31,006 nucleotides of DNA from Chara braunii (GCA_003427395.1 BFEA01000021.1:527714-558719); one strand, 5' to 3'. Counted from the first letter of the stretch, positions 19,042 to 27,829 are shown. Numbers and translations are program-made. The notes: a model not told the origin generated them from the letters alone.

Positions 19042-19421
19042 CTATTTTTCTTCTTTTTGAGCGTACTCTGTGAGTCTGTCATTCCAAGGCGTATGAGGAA
19101 CGGTCCAGATCTTGACCATCTTGATCATGTCAACGTCCAGTCGTCCCCTCTCCTCATCATTAAAGGAAAAGGCACCACTGTACTTCTGACATAATTCATA
19201 TATGAAATCTCTCTCAGCCAGCAGAAGGAAGTCATCGACTCCTACCTTCATTATTTTGAACCTCTCTGGGGTAATTATCCCTCCTTTTAATGCAGCCCCT
19301 CTTAATCTTTTAATTATTTTTCTTTCATTTTTCAATGCCTCATTGTAATCATTCTCTATCAGGACGACCACCGGATTCTTCTTAACGCATTTGCGCTTAT
19401 ACTTCCTTTTAGACCCGGTGG
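19042..19421 (-). pseudogene. Region between protease and reverse transcriptase
   Basis: A basic stretch (KRKYKRKCVKKN) is followed by residues open to a TAG at 19042. The part ending HTPWNDRLTEYAQKEEK precedes, in phase, the reverse transcriptase start, matching the position of the conserved region where KPYRLSP-type motifs occur in other elements. The frame differs from the upstream segment; the shift lies near the run of seven T around 19430 (minus strand), a likely slippage site. Confidence 0.6.
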
Positions 19422-19757
19422 CTATTTTCCAAAAAAATGCCTAGTTGCAGAGAAGGTGAGTTGCATTGTCCCCGTTCTTGCCGCCCTCACATCATCCTTG
19501 AATCCTTCCATCTCTCTCTTATCGCCCAACTCCTTCTCTTTATCCAGGAGCTTGAGCATCTTCCCGATATCAATCACTCTAATCGTTGTCTTCTCGTCCA
19601 TTATTCCACTTTCTTTCAGTTTTGCTCGTACTTCCTCTATCAGCTTGTCAGATTCTCCATGCTTAAGAGAATTAACATGTCGCTGATGACGAGGATGATG
19701 CCTATCACTTATCACAAAGGCCTGTTCTTGACCAGTGACAGGGTCCTGAAGAGAGAG
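19422..19757 (-). pseudogene. Linker after protease, rich in charged residues
   Basis: In phase with protease after TGA at 19758. It contains QDPVTGQEQAF, an HHPRHQRH cluster and a lysine/glutamate-rich helix (EVRAKLKESGIMDEKTT, then LLDKEKELGDKREMEG). No catalytic motif. It probably links protease and reverse transcriptase in the polyprotein. Confidence 0.55.
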
Positions 19758-20441
19758 TCAGGCCGCTCCATCATGGCCAAAGAACGCACAAGCCTCCTTC
19801 CTATGTAGGAAATGGACTCCGAGAATGCAGTCATGATCCAAGTTGGGGACCATAAAACTAAGGATCTCAGCCCGTAAAGTCCCAATCCGAATAGGCAAAT
19901 CATCAATAAAACCTTCCAAAGGTAGGAATCCGGCTATATTGGAAAGCTGATGATTGACCTTTCTGTCTATCCCGAGCCCACATGACCTCATTATGGCCGA
20001 GGATATGAGCACCATCTCGGCCCCAGAGTCCACGAGAGCTCTGACTTTTACATCGTTTACGGAGATATTCAAATATCCGCACGACATATTGCCAAACCTC
20101 ATCTTGGTACCAGGCGGGGCTCTTTCCACATGCTGAGGGAAGAGTCTTAGGCTATTGACCTCTACCTTCCGTCTCTCAACCATCTTCTTAAGCTCTTCCC
20201 TTAACTTGGGTACCAAGGCTACAGCCTCTTTCCAAGATAGGGTGATCTCAGTCTCCTCGAGTAATTTCTTTACTACTTCATCTACCGAGATCCCTTCCTC
20301 GGCCTCGGATCTCAAGACCACCTTCCTCTTCTTCCCGATAGCTTCCTTCCCTTTCCCTTCCTTCACTAGGTCCTTGGTTCCATCGATCAGCTGGTCAAGC
20401 TCTCTTTGAGCCTTCTCCCGCTTTTTCTCTTCGACCTCCTT
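19758..20441 (-). pseudogene. Retrotransposon aspartic protease
   Basis: The frame follows the nucleocapsid segment in phase after TAA at 20442. The first 90 residues are lysine- and glutamate-rich. Then LNISVNDVKVRALVDSGAEM carries the catalytic DSG triad (aspartate codon 20028-20030), and ILSFMVPNLDHDCILGVHFL is the second half with the hydrophobic-ILG motif of retropepsins. It would cleave the Gag-Pol precursor inside the particle. It ends at TGA 19758, beyond which the same phase stays open. Confidence 0.85.
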
Positions 20442-20777
20442 TTAGTTGATATGGGATACATTCAGGTTTTGACTTCCAGGATTGTCGTCTCGAGCCACTA
20501 TCTCCGGAGGTAGCTTACCATCAAAGGTTATAACATTAACCCTAGCCTTCTTTCTTTTTTCCTTATTGGCCTTAGCCTTTTCTAGGATTACCGCTCGCAT
20601 CCCTCCTTTGACTCGGAAGTCCACCTTGTTCCAATTGGCATCACAGATGTGTCCATTGGCATTCTTCTTGACAATCTCTTCTTCGAGCTCCTTCTCTAAT
20701 GTTGGGCACCGGGTTAGAGTATGGCCTTCCTCGTCACAATAATAACATCGGAAGGGGCCATCTCTCCTTTGCCAATC
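20442..20777 (-). pseudogene. Nucleocapsid zinc knuckle segment
   Basis: In phase with Gag after TGA at 20778-20780. A CX2CX4HX4C knuckle (CYYCDEEGHTLTRC) lies at 20706-20747 and would bind element RNA. A lysine-rich tail (ILEKAKANKEKRKKARVN) follows, and the frame ends at TAA 20442-20444, continuing in phase into the protease region. The stop before it separates it from the rest of Gag. Confidence 0.85.
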
Positions 20778-21743
20778 TCAGTTCTTATTATCTTTCTTCC
20801 AATCCCGTTCGCGCTTTTTCTTTTGTCTTTCTTTTCTCCTTCGCCTAGCGTCATCATCATCGCTACTTTCGCTCTCACTTTCACTCTCTTCCTTTTGCTT
20901 TTCCTTCTTTCTTTCTTCCTTACCTTTTTCGGCTCCGACTAGAGCTTGAGTTGCTGGGGCAGGAAGGGTTAACTTTTCGAAGCTCCCAAGCTTAACGAGA
21001 AGACCAAGGATCTCCTCGGCCTTCAAGTTTCCTCCCGTAACTACTTCAATATTTCCTTCTCTCGCGTTAGTTATTGCTTCCATCTGTTCCAGAGACCATT
21101 TCCGGTTTGACACTGAAGGTAACTCACGGACCATCTCAACTACTTCATCCCACTTCAAGGGGTAATGGGCAGCGCGGCTTACCACACTCTTTCTTTCATT
21201 TTCTGCAAAATTAGTTAGCAGGACATGACACTTATGGGCCTCATCTAGGAAGGGTACTCTCCGCGCAACCCGCTCAAAATCTTCTAGAAATTGGTCGAGG
21301 GTAGCGTACTTGGAACGTCGTACATCCAACAAATTTTGCATAGTTGTTGGAACATCATACTTCGCATACTCCTCTAACATCTTTTGTCTAACTTCCACCC
21401 ATGTTGTCAGCCCTTGTGTTGTTTTTGTCACTGACACCCTCATCTTGGGCTCAACATAGGCTAGCAGAACTTTCAACTTTTGTTTGTCCAACCAACCGTG
21501 ACTCATACCGAAGACATAATAGTCCTCCAAGAACTCCCTAACCTTGGTTCCATCAAAGCAGGGTATGTTATCTGGAGGTACCTTGGCTCTTGGAAGGTCT
21601 AGATGGACATTCATAGTGTCCATCCCGGTCTTCATGGCCTCTATCATGTTCAACATTTCTTGTAGAACAGTGGTAGTGGTCACTTCTCCGTCCCCAGTGG
21701 AGGAACTAGCACCGTTCTGTCCTACGTTCGGTCCTTTGACCAT
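20778..21743 (-). pseudogene. gag: Gag capsid region
   Basis: 321 codons from the ATG at 21743. After a short serine/threonine-rich start, residues 50-230 follow the retrotransposon Gag plan: CFDGTKVREFLEDY, the W and Y positions, LDQFLEDFERVARRV and HKCHVLLTNFAENER. The order matches the Gag at 2019-3140 (FDG, FL, W, FL-ER, HDKC), so the two are distant relatives. The C-terminus is an E/K/S run with repeated SE residues followed by DDDD and RRRK, probably disordered. The zinc knuckle expected at the end lies beyond a TGA. Upstream are A/B modules in another phase. Confidence 0.85.
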
Positions 21744-21768
21744 CTTGCCTAGCTTATCGGTTAAGCTC

Positions 21769-22191
21769 CTAGTTCTTCCTAAACCTTTTCTCTCTTAGGA
21801 TTGCGTTTAAAATTGGTTCTAAGTTTCTGCCGTAAGTAAAACTTTCTGGTAGACGGGGCTCGAGAAACCTATCGAACACAATCGGAGTTATGTTACTAAC
21901 TACTCTTGCCACTTTTCTTTCCAACTGTCTTTTTTCTTGATCAACTATATTACTAATCCAACTTCGAAAAGACTTGCGATTTGTCCTTCTATCTCTCAAT
22001 AAGGGAACGTAGGGTCGGATATCGTATTCAACAGTGTCAAGGAACTTCACTACAAGGATATATGCCTTCCCAACTGCATGTTTCTCCTCCAGGGATACAC
22101 AACGCTCTATCTTGTAGGGAAAAACTCCACTGGTAAAAGGAACTAGGACGTCCAGTACTGCCGTGACTGCCGGACAGAAACCAGTCGTTGC
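21769..22191 (-). pseudogene. Module A, copy 4 (next to gag)
   Basis: The frame opens after TAG 22192-22194, in phase with the module B fragment upstream. It starts with FCPAVTAVLDVLVPFTSGVF, then PYKIERCVS, FLDTVEYDIRPYV, and ends FTYGRNLEPILNAILREK. These are the same landmarks, in the same order and spacing, as copies 1 and 2. Where other copies meet a strong GTRAGT sequence, this one has a weaker AAAAGGTTTAGG. The stop at 21769 is 26 bases before the gag ATG and in a different phase. Function unknown; I do not recognise the family. Confidence 0.65.
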
Positions 22192-22521
22192 CTAATTCCT
22201 AACTTCTCTTAGTATCACTCTCAACCTTCCATATTCATCATGGACTTTGTGCTCCCCTTCTACTTCATAGTCGCCGGTGTCAATATAGAGTTCACCTTCG
22301 GCCTCGTCGATGCAAGACGCGCCTCTCCTGATTTTTACTACCTCTGTTACTGGATCTCGAACCCTCCTACAAATCAAGGTCCCTAACAAGCATTGGTCCT
22401 CATGGCTCCAATAGCGAATGAGGGCTCTTACCTTCTCAGATTCTTGTCTTGTCAGCTCCTTCTCTATCCCCTGCCTTACTAAGTTACCTCCAATCGGGCT
22501 TTCACGATTGCCTTTCGCCAT
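22192..22521 (-). pseudogene. Module B-type fragment
   Basis: 109 codons from the ATG at 22521 to TAG 22192. The first part is helical and charged (KELTRQESEKVRALIRYW, then a CRRVRDP). The last part, ELYIDTGDYEVEGEHKVHDE followed by GRLRVIL, resembles the start of the fragment at 23123-23458 (TLDDGDNFCFEV) and the middle of 25047-25496 (YGDRFLEVSYIYADRRGRIE). After the TAG the same phase runs straight into module A copy 4. Unrecognised family. Confidence 0.5.
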
Positions 22522-22708
22522 CTCATAATTTCTCCAACTTTAGTCAGTCCTGCATTCACCGAGTTTCTCTTTCTAAGAAGCCAACAAGTTTTCTGCCTTT
22601 GTCAAGTGATAGAAAATTCAGGAGATCCTTCGTCCTGGACTTCGAACTGACGTACAAAGATATCGGAAAACAACGTCTTTGGTCGCATGACTAGGTCATT
22701 TTCTCTTG

Positions 22709-23126
22709 CCTTACCAACCACGGCAATAGCTCCTAGAAGAGGCGCCCAGTCTCTCCTGTCAGCAAAGCTATCCGTAGTCAGAAAACAAGGGAGTCTTTCA
22801 AATTGTTTGACTCGTTTCCCCCAAGTCACTTTTTCATGCAAGCTTCATAGTAGTTCCCTTATCCTCGAGAGGTGAATGTACACTCTCCTCAGACACTCTA
22901 AATAACCTTCTTCCTCTTTTATTCCTTCCCGAGTATAAACCTTTACGTCAAGCTCGTCGGTTTTGATAAATCTGACCACTGGAACATAGAATACTAAACG
23001 CTCTTTCTTACAGACGTCGTATCTCAATATCTCGAACGGACTGTCAGTCTCAGTTACTTTATCTAACCATCCTCTACCAATGGTCACAGTCGCAGTTGAC
23101 ATAGAGTTTTCACATTCAAGTATCAT
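22709..23126 (-). pseudogene. Module A, copy 3, with an internal stop
   Basis: The frame opens with ATG at 23126 in an ATGA overlap with the end of the fragment upstream; an internal ATGTCA matches the start of copy 2. Landmarks: FYVPVVRFIKTDELDVKVY (compare VLVARFLDTDDYDVRPY), RIRELL, KVTWGKRVKQFERLP, SFADRRDWAPLLGAIAVV. A TGA at 22845-22847 interrupts it in phase, at the arginine of the RQRG stretch of copy 2, so a CGA to TGA change would explain it. The module end meets GTTGGTAAGG, a good 5' splice site. The open frame runs on to 22602, but those extra residues match nothing. Confidence 0.65.
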
Positions 23127-23458
23127 TGCCTTGAGCCGCTTCTAGCGCCTCTAGCCAGACTGCTCGCAGGACGCTGTCTAGATAGGATCGTTTCATCTCT
23201 CGCATGTAGCATCACTCTCCTGCCATCCGAACTCTTGCAATCCAGTAAATGCTTAATCTTAGTCTGATCCGTAATTGTTTTTAAAGCAGTCGCCCGCATA
23301 AGCTCAAGGTAGTGCTCTATCATGCCAATCTCATCGTGTCTACCTAGCCTAGTGTCGCATCCTCTCACGGCCCCGACGACAGTCGCTCGTTGCTCATCTA
23401 GATAGACCTCGAAGCAGAAGTTATCTCCGTCATCAAGAGTGTAGACATCTCTTGGCAT
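23123..23458 (-). pseudogene. Module B-type fragment between A copies 2 and 3
   Basis: 111 codons from the ATG at 23458, in phase with module A copy 2 across one TGA (23462). It begins VYTLDDGDNFCFEVYLDE, then VVGAVRG, then a helical stretch with MIEHYLELMRATALKTI. This is the beta-then-helix order of the module at 25047-25496. The last 20 residues are basic (SSLARGARSGSRQ) and the stop overlaps the next ATG. The repeated A then B arrangement matches 4105-3395. No known family. Confidence 0.5.
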
Positions 23459-23461
23459 GAC

Positions 23462-23857
23462 TCACCACACTCGGTCCCTAAGTACCGCGTTGAGGATTGG
23501 TCCCCAGTCCTTTCCGTCGCAGAAGCTAGCGGGCACANNCGGACTTGGGAATCTCTCAAACTCTCTAGGCAGGACACTCCAAGTCACTTTCTTCCCTCGT
23601 TGTCTCAACAACAACCTTTCATCCAGGACATACTCAGCAGCAGCTATCCAACATGTATCATAATCGATCCCTCTCCTTGTCTCAGCAGATACGTATGGCC
23701 TCACATCATAGTCATCCGTATCAAGAAACCGAGCTACAAGGACGTACAAGATCACTGAGTCGTGCTCACAAGTCACACACCTCTCAATGACGTACGGGAA
23801 GGCACCCCCAGCCGTGATCCTAGTCAGTGTCTCTATCGCTTTCGTTATTGCTGACAT
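23462..23857 (-). CDS. Module A, copy 2 (131 codons, unknown family)
   Basis: Starts ATGTCAGCAATAACG at 23857. Landmarks by residue: LTRITAGGAFPY 11-22, ERCVTC 25-30, YVLVARFLDTDDYDVRPYV 38-56, RLLLRQRG 81-88, VTWSVLPREFERFP 91-104, VPASFCDGKDW 108-118, GPILNAVLR 119-127, final W131. By hand alignment about 55 of 131 positions are identical to copy 1. One codon is ambiguous because of NN at 23538-23539. The last codons, GTGTGGTGAGTC, contain a consensus 5' splice site, and the TGA stop lies inside it. Four aligned copies with conserved motifs in the protein frame argue that this once encoded protein. Function unknown. Confidence 0.65.
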   Translation of the reverse strand: MSAITKAIETLTRITAGGAFPYVIERCVTCEHDSVILYVLVARFLDTDDYDVRPYVSAETRRGIDYDTCWIAAAEYVLDERLLLRQRGKKVTWSVLPREFERFPSPXVPASFCDGKDWGPILNAVLRDRVW

Positions 23858-23864
23858 CGACTAC

Positions 23865-24263
23865 TTACCAGGTTTGCCTCCTCAGTGTTGCATTGATGAT
23901 TGGCTGCCAGTTCCTATCATCACAGAATCCTTTAGGTACTCGCGGGGTAGAAATCGTCTTATAAATCCTAGGCAGTAAGCTCCAACTTGCTTCTATCCCT
24001 TGTTGTCTCAGTTGATCCCTCTCTACTTCGACACACTTCACAATAACATCCCAGTTGGTAAAGAAACTCAGATCCCAATCAGTCCCTTCTAGGATGTAGG
24101 GTCGAATATCATAATCATCAGTGTCAAGGAATCTAGAGACAAGCACATGCACAGTCGTCGTACTTTTTACACAAGTAATGCATTTGACAAACATATAAGG
24201 GAAGACACCACCGCAGGTGACACGAGTTAGGGTTTCTAGGACATTATACTCTTCAGTCATCAT
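23865..24263 (-). CDS. Module A, copy 1 (132 codons, unknown family)
   Basis: Starts at the double ATG at 24263, 237 bases below the primer site. Landmarks: ETLTRVTCGGVFPY 10-23, KCITC 27-31, VHVLVSRFLDTDDYDIRPY 38-56, ERDQLRQQG 81-89, ASWSLLPR 92-99, TPRVPKGFCDDRNWQPI 106-122, NATLRRQTW 124-132. The end reads ACCTGGTAAGTAG, so the TAA stop lies inside a perfect GTAAGT donor, just as in copy 2 and at 3728. I suggest a retroelement-encoded domain, possibly spliced to later exons. The C-x2-C pair is not kept in copies 3 and 4, so zinc binding is unlikely. Confidence 0.65.
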   Translation of the reverse strand: MMTEEYNVLETLTRVTCGGVFPYMFVKCITCVKSTTTVHVLVSRFLDTDDYDIRPYILEGTDWDLSFFTNWDVIVKCVEVERDQLRQQGIEASWSLLPRIYKTISTPRVPKGFCDDRNWQPIINATLRRQTW

Positions 24264-24499
24264 CTGGTTTCTGACTTATGGACTTCTCAAGCGAAGGGTC
24301 CAGAAAACAAATTCCAAACCCTAGCTTGCAGGTCTGAATCACTTCAGATAGACTTCTGCAAGAGACCCCTCCTCTCAGGGCTCCTCTAGCCGAAAGACTT
24401 TCTGACCTGAGCCAGACCTTGTACGAAATATGCTAGACTGCTGCCTAGTCATAGAATATTGTGACCAAGGTGCGGTCCCAGGAACTCAAGATTTTTGAG
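24264..24499 (-). other. Short leader between primer site and module A
   Basis: No open frame. An ACTCAA/TTGAGT inverted repeat straddles 24484-24500, next to the primer site. Confidence 0.4.
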
Positions 24500-24517
24500 T
24501 CCCCGACAATTGCACCA
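24500..24517 (-). promoter_or_regulatory. Degenerate tRNA-Asp primer binding site
   Basis: The minus strand reads TGGTGCAATTGTCGGGGA, 14 of 18 positions of the tRNA-Asp site TGGCGCCGTTGCCGGGGA; three of the four differences are transitions. It is preceded by AAAA and, before that, GCGACA, the expected LTR end. Orientation and place fit the Gypsy element on this strand. Confidence 0.65.
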
Positions 24518-24521
24518 TTTT

Positions 24522-24840
24522 TGTCGCGCCCCCACTGCTTCAAGGGTCGGGTTAGATGTCCATCCCCAGACCGAGCTCAGTGGGTTGGTGGACTGGCAGA
24601 CTGTCACGCAGGATTTTGATAGGTATAGAATAAAGGTGTATTCAGAGGAAGTCTTTGTCACACTTAGTCATACAGCCGAGTAGTCAGGGTTATCCCTCCT
24701 GCCAGCGGCGACACGGCTTAGAGTGAGGCATTCGGGTTTATCACCTGCACCTGACCCCGTATAAAGGTTAGATTCAAGGTCACCAGAGTCCCTATCATCC
24801 AGGAGTCCTTCAAGCTGCCTTGAGTGTAACCTGTGTATCA
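24522..24840 (-). repeat. Candidate 5' LTR, outer end uncertain
   Basis: The inner end (TGTCGCGCCCCC in plus orientation) is fixed by the primer site. The other end is a guess: GTGTATCA near 24838 would give a short TG...CA LTR of about 320 bp. No second copy is visible downstream of integrase, so the LTR call rests on the primer site alone. Confidence 0.35.
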
Positions 24841-25046
24841 CAAGGAGGAAAATAACATACATACATTATAGAGCAATTGACATTGACAAAATGAGAAGAC
24901 CAGAAACCAGACTCTACAAGAGCATGACCAGAGATACGAGACTGAAGAGTACACATTGTATGCAGGGAGCAGCCATCGGAGGGCTGCAGTCACGAATAAA
25001 TAATAATAATGTCGTGATACATCATAGTGATTAAAAAGAGAGAACC
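24841..25046. other. AT-rich spacer, nothing recognised
   Basis: Short spacer with CATACATACATT and AATAATAATAAT runs between the candidate LTR and the module B at 25047. Confidence 0.3.
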
Positions 25047-25496
25047 TCAATCAATGATGATAAGTGGTACCCCCTCGTGAGTAAGGACTGCTATCTGGGA
25101 CTCCATATCTGGTACTCGCTGGTCGCCCTTGTCATTGAGAACTCGTGTGGCTATCGACTCTGGAACCACATAGCTGATATCAAGAGGCGCTGCTGGATCA
25201 ATCTTGCAGATATAGGCCATGCATCTCGCCATCTCCTCGTCTGCAACGCTCCTGAGATAAAGCTCCTCCGCGAGGGTGATGTCGCCCGTAGCTCCAATCA
25301 GTATCTCAATCCGTCCTCTCCTATCAGCATAGATGTAGGAAACCTCGAGGAAACGATCTCCGTAAAGAGGCTTCCGAAAAGCCTGCATATCAAAATCAGT
25401 CCCGACCAGATGACTATAGCCATCCCCAAGATATGGGACTGGACCTTCCCCTCTTGGGGGACCAATAATCGCCTCGGTCCTAGGGTCGTTTGACAT
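25047..25496 (-). CDS. Module B, fullest copy (149 codons, unknown family)
   Basis: Starts ATGTCAAACGAC at 25496, the same ATGTCA as module A copies 2 and 3; the frame is open about 44 codons further upstream without another ATG. Landmarks: an N-terminal PRGEGPVPYLGDGYSHL, then YGDRFLEVSYIYADRRGRIE and ILIGATGD, a helix with LAEELYLRSVADEEMAR, an ICKIDPAAPLDISYVVP turn, and a hydrophobic end GVPLIIID. The GDxFxEV...GAxxGD segment recurs in 23123-23458. It lies beyond the candidate LTR of the Gypsy element, so it may belong to another copy of the module array or the LTR may be mis-called. Function unknown. Confidence 0.5.
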   Translation of the reverse strand: MSNDPRTEAIIGPPRGEGPVPYLGDGYSHLVGTDFDMQAFRKPLYGDRFLEVSYIYADRRGRIEILIGATGDITLAEELYLRSVADEEMARCMAYICKIDPAAPLDISYVVPESIATRVLNDKGDQRVPDMESQIAVLTHEGVPLIIID

Positions 25497-25719
25497 GTAG
25501 AAGTCAATCACCCTCGAACAGATACCGTGCGGGGAGATACGCCGTCGCCGCTCACCGGTCGCCAACACTCCTGCTACCGTCCACAGAATCAGTCCCTGTG
25601 TATGTCCCAATCGAAGTAGCCGCCGAGATCAATGTCGCTCACGCAGCAGGGCTCCTGATCGGACTCATCTGTCTCAGATCTCTGTACGCATGTAGTGATC
25701 GGGACCCCGGATCTGGCTA

Positions 25720-26075
25720 TCTCCCTCCTAATCCGGTTGTCCTTCCACCTCTTCTACTTGCTGCGAGACTCACTGAGGGGCTTGGGGTTACACCCATCAA
25801 AGTCGAAGAGCACACCCCCAAGTGTTGAAGCGCGAGGGAACACCACATGTTGCCAATTATCCCTCCAATAACTCTCCCTGCAAAATATGTAATCCGCAAT
25901 TCTGTCATACGTGGTGCCCTTCACCCCCTTCTCTGCCCCCTATATCGAATAGGTAATCACCAGTGTGTGTCTGGAAGTCGGGGACTCATTGGCCCTGATA
26001 GCAAANCTCTGATGTNCNACATGTCTGTAGCAAAACCTCTCAACCTGTCTACCCCACGTAGGGGCAGTCTCACGA
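25720..26075 (-). pseudogene. Degenerate module A remnants
   Basis: With stops and N bases allowed, the minus strand shows TWGRQVERF near 26050, matching VTWGKRVKQFE of module A copy 3. Further down, NWQHVVFPRAS and VLFDFDG recall WSVLPR and VPASFCDG of copy 2. Stops fall near 25950 and 25770. Individual matches are short and by eye, so this is a weak call. The array may once have extended to the tandem repeats at 26.2 kb. Confidence 0.3.
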
Positions 26076-26204
26076 TGACGGGTCAGCNTGGACANAAGGC
26101 NCACTCTCACTAGTGTTGATGCTCCCTCNAAGACCTGGNCGGATGGTNGTCAGCAACTCAATGTAAATGTCTGCCTGAGTGAGCTCGGCTGAACAAACAA
26201 CCTC

Positions 26205-26470
26205 AAGGAATGGGCCCGCCTGAAGGGGCCCGGCTAAAACAACAATGATCCCGAGAAATGGGCCCGCCTGAAGGGACCTGGCTGAACTGCAGCAATCTCG
26301 GGGAATGGGCCCGCCTGAAGGGGTCCGGCTGATCAACAACAATCTCAAGTAGGCCCGCCTGAAGGGGCCCGACTGAACAACAANAATCTCAAGTAGGCCC
26401 GCCTGAAGGGGCCCGGCTGAACAACAACAATCTCAAGTAGNCCCGCCTGAAAGGGCCCGACTGAACAGCA
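26205..26470. repeat. Tandem array, period 44-48 bp, six units
   Basis: GGGCCCGCCTGAAGGGGCCC followed by a CAACAACAATCTC-like stretch recurs at 26212, 26260, 26307, 26351, 26395 and 26439. Each unit holds GGGCCCGC...GGGGCCCG, which can fold on itself. Several N bases suggest collapsed or uncertain copies. Confidence 0.9.
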
Positions 26471-26692
26471 TCTGATCANCAAAACATTTCATGCATAGGG
26501 ACCNGTCGTGAATGCTGAAAGTACTGGGGCTAGACTTAGCTAAGTCGTCTGTGCAGGGACTGAACTGCAAATGCTCCCCGTGTGGGAAGGTATCATGTGC
26601 ATGAGGTGGTACTGATCAGCAAGGAAGTAAATCGACGGGTGCGTAAAGGCAAATCATCCCATCTAGATCATCATCATAGCAATCCTAGGCTC
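26471..26692. other. Spacer between arrays, nothing recognised
   Basis: No repeat unit or open frame that I can support. Confidence 0.3.
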
Positions 26693-27560
26693 GGGNGCGT
26701 GTGGGCGCGCACTCAAATGACAATATCCAGCCTGGGCGCGCATGGGTGCGCACTCTAATAGCAATGCCAAGCTTGGGCGCGCACGGGTGCTCACTCTAAT
26801 AGCAATGCCAAGCCTGGGCGCGCACATGCGCACACTCTAACAGCAATATCAAGATTGGGCGCGCAAGTGCGCACATTCTAATAGCAATGTCCAGCGCGAG
26901 CACACATGGGCGCAAAGTCAAATGACAGTGTCTGGCCTGGGCGGGCATGGTTGCATACTCAAAAAGCAATGCCAAGCTTGGGCGCGCATGGGCACACACT
27001 CTAACAACAATGCCAAGCTTGGGCGCGCATGAGCGGGCATTCTAACAGCAATACCAAGCTTGGGCGCGCACGGGCGCACGCTCTAATGGCAATGCCAAGC
27101 TTGGGCGCGCATGGGCGCGCTCTCTAACATCAATACCAAGCTTGGGCGTGCACGGGCGCGCACTCTAATAGCGATATCTGGTCTGGGCGCGCGTGGGCGT
27201 GCATTTAAATGACAATATCTGGTCTGGGCGCGCGTGGGCGTGCACTTAAATGACAATATCTTGTCTGGGCGCGCATGGGCGCGCACTTAAATAACAATAT
27301 CTGGTCTGGGCGCGCATGAGCGCGCACTTAAATAACAATATCTGGTCCGGGCGCGCACTGGCGCACACTTAATTCACAATATCTGGTTTGGGCGCGCACT
27401 GACGCACACTTAAATATCAATATCTGATCTGGGCACGCACTGGCGCACACTTAAATAACAATATCTGGCATGGGCGTGCACTGGCGCACACTTTCAGATA
27501 ATAATTATGGTCATTGGCGCACGCTCAAATAATAATTCTGGTTATCGGTGCGTACTCAAA
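26693..27560. repeat. Tandem array, period about 41 bp, about 20 units
   Basis: GGGCGCGCATGGGTGCGCAC then TCTAATAGCAATGCCAAGCT is the common form. Starts at 26734, 26775, 26816 and 26857 are exactly 41 apart. The unit drifts: from about 27170 the spacer becomes TTAAATGACAATATCTGGTC. Each unit has facing GCGCGC/GCGC blocks that form an imperfect palindrome. Minus-strand open frames here are read-throughs of the repeat. Confidence 0.9.
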
Positions 27561-27829
27561 TTGCAGTACCTGGTGCGGGCTGTTGATAAAGCCAAACAGC
27601 GGGGAACTCAGCAATTCAATAATGTCCGCTGCATAATCATGAAAAAGCCATCTGCAGATGCTGTTCAAAGTCCTCTGGTTTGAGTGCCTATTAGCACTCT
27701 AATTAGCGGGTCAAAGCAAAGTTATCAGATTTGGATGCCTATTGGCAAGGTGGTTCAGTTCGACCAAGGCAAAATCTCTCAGCTCTTAATTACATGAGAG
27801 CACGACTCTCAGAACCAGGAATATCATCT
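27561..27829. other. Non-repetitive gap between arrays
   Basis: About 270 bases without clear units. A faint repeat of GATTTGGATGCCTATTGGCA against GGTTTGAGTGCCTATTAGCA occurs near 27678 and 27729. Confidence 0.4.

Larger units (their letters stand above)
16151..24522 (-). mobile_element. Decayed Ty3/Gypsy-type LTR retrotransposon
   Basis: Reading down from 24522 on the minus strand: LTR end, tRNA-Asp-like primer site, A/B modules, Gag, zinc knuckle, protease, reverse transcriptase, RNase H, integrase. The order RT-RNase H-integrase defines Ty3/Gypsy rather than Copia. Within gag-pol, in-frame stops lie at 20778, 20442, 19758, 19042, 17845, 16687 and 16558, and frame changes near 19430, 18660, 18035 and 16290. 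Each stop is one transition away from CGA, CAA, CAG or TGG, as decay of methylated cytosine would give, although that is weak evidence. The 3' LTR was not identified. Confidence 0.85.

Noticed and set aside
23462-23464. Programmed stop readthrough or selenocysteine at the TGA after module A
   Set aside because: The TGA lies in a splice consensus, other copies have TAA or none here, and many other stops show general decay. Splicing or decay explains it more simply.
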